NCBI GenBank assembly: GCA_030035585.1
Contig: CM057481.1
Location: 9,449,128 to 9,513,127 of the forward strand
Source of the DNA: Dugong dugon
Taxonomy: Eukaryota > Chordata > Mammalia > Sirenia > Dugongidae
Length of the DNA: 64,000 nt
Direction of reading: 5' to 3'
Shown one piece after another: positions 12,301 through 24,300 of this stretch. The notes beneath the pieces are model-generated. The model saw only the letters and a list, made by a program, of their open reading frames with translations. It searched no databases and was not told the origin of the DNA. The position numbers were made by a program, and so were the translations under genes. Position 1 is the stretch's first letter; every line of letters begins with the position of its first letter.

Positions 12301-15300
12301 CAGGATTGGAGGAAGACTCATTAACAACCTGAGATATGCAGATGACACAACCTTGCTTGCTGAAAGTGAAGAGGACTTGAAGCACTTACTGATGAAGATC
12401 AAAGACTACAGCCTTCAGTATGGATTACACCTCAACACAGAGAAAATAAAAATCCTCACAACTGGACCAATAAGCAACATCATGAAAAACAAAGAAAAGA
12501 AGTTGTCAAGGATTTCATTTTACTTGGATCTGCAATCAGCGCACATGGAAGCAGCATCAAGAAATCAAATGCCGTATTGCATTGGAAAAATTTGCTGCAA
12601 AAGACTTATTTAAACTTTTAAAAAGCAAAGATGTCACTGTGAGGACTTAGGTGTGCCTGACACAAGCCATGGTATTTTCATTCACCTCATATGCATGTGA
12701 AAGCTGGACAGTGAATAAGGAAGACCAAAGAAGAATTGATGCCTTTGAATTATGGTGTTGGCGAAGCATATTGAATATATATCATAGACTGCTAGAAGAG
12801 CAAACAAATCTGTCTTGGAAGAAGTACAGCCAGAATGCTCCTTAGAAGCAAGGATGGTGAGACTTCATCTCACGTACTTTGGACATGTTATCAGGAAGAC
12901 CAGTCCCTGGAGAAGGACTTCATGCTTGGTAAAGTAGAGGGTCAGTGAAAAAGAGGAAGACCGCATTGAAATGGATTGACACAGTGGCTGCAACAATTGG
13001 CTCAAACATAACAGTGATTGTGATGATGGCACAGGACCGGACAGTATTTCATTCTGTTGTACGTAGGGTCGCTATGAGCCGACTGCTCATAACAACAAAC
13101 AGAAATAGTATTGTTTTCCTGATTTCATTTTCAAAGTTCTGTTTCTTGATGTATAGGAGTCCAACTGATTTTTTAATGTTAATCTTGCATCCTGCCACTT
13201 TGTTGAATCCTTCTATTAGTTCCAGTAGCTTTCTTCAGGATTTTCTATGCATAGGATCATATCATCTGTGAATAGGGATAGTTGTCCTTCTTCCTTACCA
13301 ATTTGGATGCCCTTTATTTCCCGTTCTTTTCTTTCTTTTTTAATTGTGCTTCAGGTGAAAATTCACAGCACAAGTTAATTTCTCATTCAAAAATTTATAC
13401 ACATCTTGTTTTGTGACATTGGTTGCCATTCCCACAATTTGACAGCACGCTCCCCCTTTCCACCCTTGGTTCCCTGTGTCCATTCATCTAGTTCCGGTCC
13501 CTTCCTGCCTCCTTGTCCTGGCTTTTGGACAGGAGTTGCCCATTTGGTTCCAGATATTTGATTGATGTAAGAAGCGCATTCCTCACATGTATTATTTTTT
13601 GTTTTATAGGCCTGTCTAATCTTTGTCTGAAAAGTGGGCTTTGAGAATGGTTTCAGTTCTGGTTTAGCAGAGCGTCGGGGGGCCATAGTTTCAGGGGTTC
13701 CTCTAGCCTCTGTCAGATGTTTTGTGTGAATCTGAATTCTACATTTTTATTTTGCTCTCTCCGGGGCTCTCTGTTGTGACCCTGTCAGGGCAGTTGTAGG
13801 TAGTAGCTGGGCACCATCTAGTTCTTCTGGTTTCAGGCTGGTGGAGTCTCTGGTTTATGTGGTCCTTTAGTCCTGTTTCCTTTTCTTGCCTTGTCACTCT
13901 GGCTTGGACTTCCAGTACAATGGTGAATATGGTTGGGTGGGAGAACTGCCAACACTCTGCAGGCACGCTGCCTCGTGCGTGCCATTCACCCCTGAGGTCA
14001 GGGGTCGCTGCTCCTGAGTATCTCCACCTCTGGATCCTGGCTCCCGCCTTGCTTCTGCTTCTCTGTGTGTGTGTCTGTGGAGTTTCTCTGTCCATTTTGG
14101 AAAAATTGTGACGTTGTCTTCCTGTGTTCTTTACCTGGAGTCGCTGCTGGCTTTGTCCTAAGATTAACATGTTGGATGGTTGACTGAACTCCTCCATTCC
14201 ATGTTACTCCTTGTTTGCTGCGTTCACTCACTTATTCCTTCTAGTTGGTGTTCGGTTTAGTTCTCAGACCTTCTTTTTTGGTGTTCAGGATTCCGGGATT
14301 GTTATCTGCTTCTGTTTTGCTTGGTTTTTTTGGGTCTTTGGTGCAGGGGGACGTTATATTGCCTGTGACTCAGCTGCCATCGTGGTTCCACCCTGTGTTG
14401 GTATTCTTTAGCATTGTGTTCTTGGTTCTGATTTCAGACTGATAATTCTTTCTATACAGTCTTATCTGTACTCATGGTCTCTGTTAACACCCACATCCTG
14501 ATGTCTGAAATATATCTTCCTCACCTAGATCTCTGCAGGGTCCAGACCTGTATATCTAGTTTATTCAGCACATTGCCACCTGGCTATCTTTATGGCCCCT
14601 CAAACTAAACATGTTGAAAGCGAATTTTGTCTGCCTCTAATCTCTAATCTTATATCTCTTCTTTTTTCATGAGTGGCAGCATTTTTCATTTAGCTTTCAG
14701 AAACCTGAATTGTCATAATTGTCTCTTCCTTAACATGCGCTACATCAGGTTTTACCAAATTCTATCAATTCAACACCCTAAATATCTGTCATAATATTTG
14801 TTATCTTTCCATAGTTCCCTTTTCTAGGCTTACTGCTTCTAGTCTTTCTCATATCCCCCCACCTGGCCTTTCCCCAACTTCTTTCCTCCTTGTAGGGCAT
14901 CTTCCAGACTTCTTCCAGAATGATCTTCACATTTCATTCATGTGGCATTCCTCCATCCCGTTTTCTAGTAGCTTCCCTTTACCTACAAGTTAATCTCTAA
15001 ACTTCTTAGTATATTAACTTGGCTGTTAATGATCTGGCCAGCACCTGCCCATCCATTCTCATTTCTGACTATTCATCTTTCCTCCTTTGTACTCCAGGAA
15101 TGCTGATCTGTTTGTAGTTTTACAAACAGACCACGATCTCACTTCATTGCTTTCTACATGCTATTCATTTTTCCTGTATCACCTTTACCCCCCGCCGCCA
15201 TCCACTTGGCAAAAAACTTCTCATCTTTCATGCCTCACTGCAAGTGTCATCTCTTTAATAAGGCTGTCCTTCAGTCTCCTGGTAGACGCAGGTTTTCCTT

Positions 15301-18300
15301 TGTGATTGTTGTACGTTTTATACCACGTTTACTGTCTTCTGATTTCTGGCAAGGTAATTTGATATGTACACTCTTCTTTCTAGTTGTATGTGCTATTGGA
15401 AGGACCAGGTCTTTTCATCTTTATTTGCCTAGTGCTGTTGGTACTGGCAGGTAGTTGATATGTAATATATTGGTACTGGCACATAGTGGTAGCACAATGG
15501 TTAAGCATTTGGCTGCTAACCAAAAGACTGGAAGTTTGAATCCACCAGCCGCTCCTTGGAAACCCTGTGGGGCAGTTCTGCTGTGTCCTATAGGATTGCT
15601 ATGAGTCGGAATTGACTTAATGGTGACCGGTTTTTTTATATTGAGTGAAAAGATTATTTAATGTTCACTCAAAAGAAATTATAAACTATTCTTCGCTGAT
15701 GGAACATTCGTCTTTTTCTCACTTTATTTTTGTTTTGTCTTGTTTTTATGTAGGCCCTCTGTCATATTAGGAGTAACCAACCCTTTTTTTGCTAAAACGC
15801 TCCAGCACTGGCCACATATTATTCGAGTAGGAGACCTTAAACCTGCAGGTAAAGTATAAACTCAGTATTATTTTTCGTGTGTAATCTGGCTGAGCAGGTT
15901 TATTTCTTCGCCTTTGTTTTCATCCCTTTATTGCTTTTTAATTACCCCAAGTTGATGGCAACTTTGTTTTAAGCATCCTGACTGAGGGCCTTTGAAGAAG
16001 AGCGTAACTTCCCACTGAGTATACTGGTTCTCATATGTGTAACCCAGCATGTTCTCTTACCAAAAAAATGTGTTTATGTTGTTATAAACTCTGAATAAAT
16101 TATAATGAAATGAAACCTCAAAAATTTGAGCTTTTTGATATATGCATTAGTCCAATAAAACAGGGATTTCCAACGCTACTTGAGGAAAACCTTGTAGAAA
16201 GCTCAAATTATTCAAGATTTGGCACAAAATTCTCAGATCTGAGATCAAGTATACATCTGTGTGGCACTGGCATGGATTAAGGGTCGTCAAAAGATTGTAC
16301 TTTCCTTGAGAAAAAAGCATGTACGTATTTACATCTCATAGAGTACCTTTCTCATGGTAGGGTTGAGTATTGCATTTTGAAGTTGGAAGTTTTGTTAACC
16401 TAGGAGACAATTTAATAGTACCTCTGACATTTCTCACTGGATATTCCTGAATTTTGCATCAAAATAGTTGAGACGTGAGGTATCTATATCATTTTTTAAT
16501 AACGTATATGATGTTATTTTTTAAGGTTTTCCCTCTAGCATGCACAGGTATTTCTAAAACTTTGTTTAATAATATGATTGTGCTCTGAGAGTTTAACACA
16601 TAGATTTAGATAGAGCCAAAGAATAACTTTTTAAAACATACTATTTATAGATATTGGCTCCAGTCTTACTCTGAAATCCTTCGAAGCCTTATGAATAGAG
16701 GAAAGAGCTTCACCTTGACGATCAGAGTTGTGTGATTTTAGGCAGAACAGCCTTTTTAAGCCTCAAATTCTTTGTTGGCTGGGAGGATTAAACTTAGTGC
16801 CTGACACATGGCACTGTGCAAACGTTGTAATGACCCTGCCATTTCATTAGTGTCCTGAGTGTCAGTCACTAGAGTCTTAGGTATGAGGGATTTTTTTTTT
16901 TTTTAAATCTTAATTTAATCTTGACAGTTACTTCCTGGTTTGGTCCTACTAATCTATACCATTTGTTTAAGTGTAGTATAGTAGAACACTGTTTTATTTT
17001 TTCAGTGCAGAAAGGCTCTCTGTTGGGGTTATAGGTAGAGGAACTTTTGCACAAAATAATTGGTAGAGTAACGTGAATTAAATCATGTCTGTTTAACTTT
17101 TTAAGAAACCGCTAAACTAATTTTCCACAGTTGTTCACTATTTTACATTGCCACCAGCAGTGTATGAGGGTTCCCATTTCTTCACATCCTCACCAACATA
17201 TGGTTGCTTTGAGTCAGAATCAACTCAATGGCAGTGTGTTTGGTTTTTGTGGGTCTTCTAATTATAGCTGTTCTACTGGCTATAAAATGGTGGTTTTAAT
17301 TTGTATTTCCTTAATGACTGACAGTGTTGGCTGTCTTTTCATCTACTTATTACTTATCCTATATCTTTGATGAAATATCTGTTTAAATCTTTTGCTTGTT
17401 TTTAAATTAGGTTGTTTGTTTTCTTATTATTGAGTTGTAAGAGGTCTTTATATTCTGGACACCAGTCTGTTTTTGGCAAATATTTTCTCCCATTATATGG
17501 CTTCTCTTTTCATTTTCTTAATGATGTCTTTTGAAGCACAAAAGTTTTTAATTGTAATGAAGTCTGGTTTATCAATTTTTTTTGCTTTATGGATTTTTCT
17601 TATGGTGTCGTATTTAAGAATTTGTTGCCTAACCCAAGGTCACAGATTTTCTTCTATGTTTTTTTCTAAGTTTTATAGTGCTAACTTTTACATTTAGGTC
17701 TATGATCCACTTTGAGTTAATGTTGTATATGATGCAAGGGGCCAAATCATCTTTTTGCATGTCGATGTCCATTTATCCCAGCAGTGTTTGTTGAAAAGAC
17801 TATCCTTTCCCTGATTGAATTGCATTGACACCTTTGTAGAAAATCGTCTTATAAATGCAGGAGTTTATTTCTGGACATCTGTTTCTGTTCCATTGATCTA
17901 TATGTCTGTCTTTACACCAATGCTATACTCTCTTGATTACTGTAGCTTTATAGTAAGTTTTGACTTCAGAAGTGTAAGTCCTCTAACTTTGTTCTTTTTT
18001 CAGAATTGTTTTGGCTATTTAGCTCTTGCATTTCTATGTAAATTTTAGGATCAGCTTGACAGTTCTGCAAAAAGCCAACTGGGATTTTGATAGGGATTGT
18101 GTTGAATCTGTAGATCTGTATGAGGAGAATTGCCATTTTAAGAATATTGAGTCTTTCAGTCTATGAACATGAAGTGTGTCTCCATTTACTTATATGTCCT
18201 TTTAATTTTTTTTTCTCAGCAGTGTTTTGTAGTTTTCAGTGTACAAGTCTTACACCTTCTTTGTTTATTCCTAGGTTTTTTATTCTTTGTGGTGGCTACT

Positions 18301-21300
18301 GTGAATGAAATTGTTTTCTTAATTTTATTTTTGGAGTTTTTAATTACTGTTTTGTAGAAATACAATTCATTTCTGTATATTGATAGAAATACTATTTATT
18401 TTTATATGTTGGTTTTGTGACTTGTTTATTTTTGTTGTTGATCCTGTAGAATTTTCTATTTACTGAATCATGTCATCTGCAAATAAAGAATTTTACCATT
18501 TCCTTCCATATCTGGATGCCATTCATTTGCTGTCTGTCTGACTATCAATCAGTCTGTCTACTGCCCATCTAGTTATCCATGCATCTGTTCATCCATCCAT
18601 CCATTTGCCTGTGTGGGCTGGCTAGAGTGTATATTTGAGTAAAAGTAGTGAGAGCAGATATGCTTGCCTTGTTCCTTATCTTAGGGAAAAAGCATTTAGT
18701 ATTTTACTATTAAATATAATGTTAGGTGTAGGTTTTTTTTATAAATGTCCTTTATCAGGTTGAGGAAGTACCCTCCTATTCCTAGTTTGTGAGGACTTTT
18801 ATCATGAATAGTGTTGTATTTTTTAAAGTGCCTTTTCTATATTAAGATGGCCATGTGGTTTTCGTCTTTTATTGATACGATATATCACATTAATTGATTT
18901 TGAGTGTTAGACCAACCTTACATTTCTCGGATAAATCCCAGTTGGTCATGTGTGTCTTAGTTATCAAGTACTGTTCTAACAGAAATATCAGAAGTGGATG
19001 GCTTTAACAAGCAGACATTTATTTTCTCACAGTTAGGAGGCTAGAAGTTCAAATTCAGGTCACTGGCTGTTGAAGGCTTTCTCTCTGTGTCATCTCTGGG
19101 GGAAAGTCCTTGTTACTTCAGCTTCTATTTCCTGCTTCCTTGGAGATCTACATCTTCTCCCAGTTCTGCTTGGGTAATTTGCTCATTTTATATCTTGTAA
19201 GAGATTGACTCAAGATACACACTACACTAATCTTGCTTAATTAACATAACAAAGACAACCTGTTCCCAAATGGGATTATAACCAAAGGCATAGAGATTAG
19301 GATTTACAGCACATGTTTTTGTGAAACACAGTTCAATCCATAACATTCTACCCTTTGGCCCCCCAAAATTCACGTCCTTCCCACATGCAAAACACATTCA
19401 TCCCATCCCATCACATCATCCCCAAAGTCTTAAATCAACTTCAAGCCCAAAATCTCATCTTCTAAATCCTCTAAGTCAAATATGGGTGAGATTTTAGGCA
19501 TATTACATCCTGGGGCAAAATTCCTCATCATCTATGAACCTGTGAAATCCAGAATACAAGTTATATGCTTACAAAGTACAATGGTAGAACAGACACCGAG
19601 TAGACATTTCCATTACAAATGGGAGAAATTGAAGGGAAAGACGGGATAACAGGTACCAAGCAAATCCCAGACCCAACAGAACAAATTACATTAGTTAGGA
19701 AGGCTTGAAAATAATCCTGTCTTCTCCAAGACCTTCTGGGCAGTGGCCCCACCCTCCAGATTCTGGGTGCTGGCCACATCCTCTGGATTCTAGGTGGAGG
19801 CCCCTTGGCCCTGGGCTTCAGCTCTGCCTTCCAGGCCCACTGGATGGCAACTCTTTTCCCTCATCTTTAGGCAGCCCCATTCTCCTAGTCCATCTGAGTG
19901 GCAGTCCTACCTCAGCCCTGGCAGGCCCTGTTCTTCTGCCCCTTGGGCATGGCAGCCCTACCCCCTCAGTTTTGGGCGGCAGCCCCACCAACTCTGAAAC
20001 CTGAGTTGGCGAAGATCCGACTCTTTGAAACCTAGGAGGCTGTGGCCCCACTCTTTGAGATCCAGGAGACCATGGCCCCATCTTTTGAAACTAAGAGGGC
20101 CCTTGCTCCTTCCACCAGTTCTGCTGATCTCCGACCTGCTGCAGGGATGGTCCTTTTCTTGGGGACAACAGATACAGCCCCTTTTGCCTGTTTCCTGCCT
20201 GTAGGATTCCAAGAGGCAGACAGTGTTCTTTCCTTTCAGTATAAGATGATGGGTTTTCTATTGTGGTAGTTGGTTAGATCCATCAGTCACAGGCTTAACC
20301 TCTTTAACATAAGATTGTAGCTAGTTCTTGGTGCACATTCTAGGATACATGTCCTTAGTTTGTACAGTGGAATTTTCCAAATCTTCAAGTTCTGTTTTAT
20401 TTTGCACAGTTCATTTTTAAGTCCATCTCTTTCCTCTCACGTTTTACTATGAGCGGCAAGGAGAAACCACACGGCCCCTTTAAGATCTTGCTTAGAAATC
20501 TCATTAGCCAGATATCCAAGTCCATCACTTACAAATTCTACCTTCCACCAAACATTCAAACATAATTTAGACAAGTTCTTTGCCACTGCATAATGCATCA
20601 CCCTTCCTCCGTCGTACAATCACACGGTCATCATTTCCTTTTAAAGCCTCATCAGAAGCACGTTTAACGTCCATATTTCTAGCAACATTTTATTGCTGGC
20701 ACCGTATGTATTCTCTAAGACATTAGAGACTTTCTCTATAGCTCTCCTCAGTTTTCTGAGCCCTCACCACAATTGCCTTTAACCGCCATAATTCTACTAA
20801 CAGTCTCTTCAGGGCAATCTAGGCTTTTACTATTAGGCATCTTAAAACTCTTCCAGCCTCCACACATTACCCAATTCCAAAACCACTTCCACGTTTTAGG
20901 TATCTGTTGGACCAGCACCCCTACTTCTAGGTACAAAATTCTGTCTTAGTCATCTAGTGCTGCTATAACAGAAATACCACAAATGGGTGGCTTTAACAAG
21001 CAGAAGTTTATTCTTTAATAGTTTGGGAGGCTAGAAGTCCAAATTCAGGGCACCAGCTCGAGAGGAAGGCTTTCTCTCTCGTCTCTTGGGGAAGGTCATT
21101 GTCTCTTCCACTTCTGTTCCCTGGTTCCCTGGAGATCTCCATGTGGCTGGGTATCAGTCTTCCCTTATCTCTGCTTGTTTAATCTGCTCATTTTATATTT
21201 TGTAAGAGATTGACTTAAGACACACCCTACATTAATTTTGCCTCATTAACATAAGAAAGACAACCTGTTCCCAAATGGGATTATAACCACAGGCATAGAG

Positions 21301-24300
21301 GTTAGAATTTACAACACGTATTTTGGGGGGACACAGTTCAGTCCGTAACAGTGTGTGATCCTTTTTTATATTCCTAGATTTGGTTTGCTAATATTTTGTG
21401 GAGTATTTTTACATCTGTATTCATGAGGGATATTGGTCTGTAGTTTCTTTTCTTGTGATGCCTTTGTCAGCTAATGTTCTTATTGCTCTGAGAATCCTCT
21501 TCAGGCAGGTGAAGTTATTGTTCAGAAGTAGGACCAATGGATGATGGGGGCAACTCTTGAATTTATTTTTCAGTATGGGAATGAGAGCACATAAAGAATA
21601 TTAGTTACACTCTATACTAAGCAGCTTATTTTAGAGGAGAGATGTCATGTTCTCTGATTATTTCTGTCACCATCTTATTTGGACCATTTCACTTGGTGTC
21701 ACTCTTTCTGCAGGATAGATGGTGTTGTATAGAAGAATTATGCTTTAGAGATCCTTAAATAGATTCTGGTCACTGAAGCGTGGATCTGAAGAATGTCATT
21801 GTCCTTGGCTTTGGTCCTTGTTCAATTAGTGGCTAGGAGGTTGTAAACAAAGACACCAGGGGTGTTTCAGTGATTTTGGATAAGACCTATAATAACTATT
21901 TCTAAGACTGCTAAGTCTTATTTGAGTAGACGTCTTAATAGAAGCAGAAAATCCTGTTAAATTTAGTGTAGTTATGATACTTTTCCCCACTTATCTTTTA
22001 ATTTGTGAGTCTTTGGTACGTAACATGGGATGTTTTTCTGCCCATTGAGCTCAAGACCAGGATCATTGCATATGCTGCGCAAGTTATAAACCACAGCAGC
22101 CCTGCTTAGGACTCTGGCTTTGAAGGTTCAGGGTAGTCTGAGAGGGTCAGTAAAACTGTGGAAAAGCATCTCCTACAGGATCATCAGGGAAGGCACAGCA
22201 AAACTGGGCTTTTGCTCTGCTGGGCCCAGAAATTCATCACTTTACTAGAAACATGCATTCAGTTTTAACCCTGTAGAGGAGGGATGATTTCTCGTGACAG
22301 GAAAGGTTTACTTTTTCTGGATTGTACCTAATTTTAGTTGACCCAACCCCTACTGAACTAAGAAATGTAATATTAGGCTAATGGGTACTCAAGTATTGCT
22401 CCAAGAGAACATAATTTCACTGGTCTATATTGGAGCAGATTTATTAAACTGATAATTTCTGACCAGAAATTGCGTTTAGTGATTTCAGAACAAGAAAGGC
22501 AAAATATCTGGCCTAAGTTTAGAAGACTCTTTTGTAAATATGCAGAGGTGCATTCATGATGGCTCTTAATTTAGTAAAGTTGAACCTCTCTCTTTTGTGC
22601 AGTGTATATAACAGACACTAAATAAGTAATTTTTGATTAAATACCTGTAGTTACAGGACTTGAGTTTGTTTTCTGGCATTCTTGGTCTTTTTCCAGAACT
22701 ATTAGACATCCATTTTACTTGTTTGTAATAGCCAGTATATCTTTCTGACTTACTGTCTTGATAATGTTGTACATGCTACAGTAAAAGAATTATGATAGCT
22801 AGTGCTGGACATGGCACAGTGGTTAAAGTGCCCAGTTGCTAACTGAAAGGTCGGCAGTTCGAACTCACTAGCTGCAGTCTGCTTCCATAAAGTTTTATAG
22901 CCTTGGAAACCCTATGGAGCAGTTGTTGTCTTTCCTGTATGGTCACTATGAGTCAGAATGTGACTTGACAGCAGTGGGTTAGGGCTGGAGGCCACTATTG
23001 GTCTTAGACCTGATGAGGACCACTGAATCAGAGGGGAATTGTGTGAATGAACATTGCTGTACAAGTTATCCTCCTCTTTTCCCTTTTTAAAAAAGAGATA
23101 TGGGTCATTATATATCTTCATGGAGCCCTGGTGGCGTAGTGATTAAGAGCTCAGCTGCTAACCAGAAGGTTGGCAGTTCAAATCCACCAGCCACTCCTTG
23201 GAAACCCTACGGGGCAGTTTTACCATGTCTTACAGGGTCGTTATGAGTCAGAACCGGCTTGATGGCACGTAACAACAACAACAATAATACATCTTCATTA
23301 CTGCCAAGTACTTATTGCATATAAAGAATATATGAGCCCCACTGCTGAATTATTCTCCTCCCTGATACTTGTTTCCTTTTGTACAGTGAACTTCAGGAAG
23401 TAGTATGTTGATAAACAGCATTTGTTGGTGGAGGAGTTACAAGTTCTTTTTTGACTTGGAGTAGGAACAAAATAAACATGCAAATACTTAGAAGTTTTCA
23501 AACCATTGTGGTTTTGACACTTGATATTCTTTGGTTTCTTGGCATCAGAAGCAAATACACAAGTAGAGTTTAGATATCTGTATAGTTAACTATGTGTTAA
23601 TACTGCATTTTAATAAGGGGAAAAAGTTTTACAGATTCTGTGTTGATAGGCTACCCCAGCTCTGGAAAGCAGAACCACAAGTAAGATTCAAGATGAGAGG
23701 CATTCTCGTAAGAATTAGTACATTGGAATAGATAGAGTAACTTGACGAAGTGAAAACTGCAGGCTTGTGCTTCAGACGGCTGAGTGTTCCTGGGCTCTCT
23801 CCTCCCACCCAGTCTGTCCCAAAAGCCTGCTGAGGCTTTGTCTCCTCAGCAGAGCGCCAGAGCTCCCTCTTCTCTCTTTCCCTGCTGCGCATGCTGTTCC
23901 CCTCGGAGCGGCACTCTATAGCGCGTGCCTTTCCCCTTCCAGTCTTCTCTCTAACACGGCAGCCCTCTTTGAGCCAGTAGACTGAACGTGTTAAAATGCA
24001 GAGTTGACCATGCCGTCTTACTCTCCTCACCTCCTGCCCCGCCATCGCGTTCATTCTCTCAGTTGCCTCATGCATTGACGTCTTTGGAGTTCCTCTTCCC
24101 CGTGAATACACCTCTAGCTTCATTTCCTGCCCCTCTTAACATACCTTCCACTCCTGCCCTTACAGTGTGATGGCTAAGAGTGATGGCTCTGAACTCATGA
24201 TCAGACGGGACCTCAGGGGGCAGTGAGCTTCTGTTGGCGGGGTAGGGACAACTCAGAAAAGGAGGGTGAGAATGGTTGCACAGCTCAGAGTGTAATCAGT

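Larger units (their letters stand above)
8151..13102 (+). mobile_element. RTE-clade LINE, near full length, interrupted
   Basis: The 5' UTR (8151-8338) begins CCACAAGTCTGTCAG; the element resumes at 10101 after an L1 insertion. The broken ORF shows an AP-endonuclease domain with IIGTWNV (about 10333), LGISELK (about 10413) and [10 protein letters not shown] (about 10735). The reverse transcriptase follows with [20 protein letters not shown] (about 11968) and [15 protein letters not shown] (about 12336). The C-terminal part reads [20 protein letters not shown] (about 12692). The 3' tail ends GTCGCTATGAG ... AACAACAAAC, the same tail as the SINEs in this window. Many stops and frameshifts; inactive. 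Family resembles afrotherian RTE1, a relative of BovB. Short direct repeats AAATGGTA (8095-8102) and AAATAGTA (13103-13110) flank it. Confidence 0.9.
17105..18952 (-). mobile_element. L1 LINE antisense (ORF2), left part
   Basis: ORF2 text in reverse (TTGCCACCAGCAGTGTATGA, CAGCAGTGTTTGTTGAAAAG and onward). It contains a SINE tail at 17202-17249 and is cut by the MaLR element; it resumes at 21356. Confidence 0.82.
18953..21350 (-). mobile_element. Complete MaLR-type LTR retroelement, minus strand
   Basis: Two direct repeats of about 400 bp (18953-19345 and 20942-21350) start TGTCTTAG and end TAACA on the + strand, so each has TG...CA ends. On the minus strand they begin TGTTACGGACTGAACTGTGT and carry AATAAA (complement at 19018-19023 and 21007-21012), which sets orientation. 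The 1.6-kb interior is non-coding; its minus-strand start follows the order of MaLR internal sequences as I recall them. Flanks ATGTG (18948-18952) and GTGTG (21351-21355) form a 5-bp duplication with one change. No gag, pol or env is recognisable, so it was never autonomous. Confidence 0.82.

Noticed and set aside
13739-14197. 152-codon minus-strand ORF as a gene
   Set aside because: It runs across the join of an inserted L1 3' UTR and an older L1 remnant, so it is a chance fusion of repeat text.
18541-18605. CRISPR-like or satellite array
   Set aside because: Only imperfect tetranucleotide units within an L1; no spacer structure, and the genome is mammalian.
19705-20269. ORFs in the interior of the MaLR element (for example 99 and 87 codons)
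   Set aside because: Interiors of MaLR elements are non-coding in most copies. The texts are Pro/Ser/Gly-rich, occur on both strands and show no gag, pol or env mark.
23121-23205. tRNA gene
   Set aside because: A and B box motifs are present, but the sequence continues into the SINE body; it is the SINE head and the cloverleaf is not preserved.
23629-24123. 164-codon minus-strand ORF
   Set aside because: It lies in CT-rich intron DNA, reads as Arg/Glu-rich low-complexity text, and has no family resemblance.
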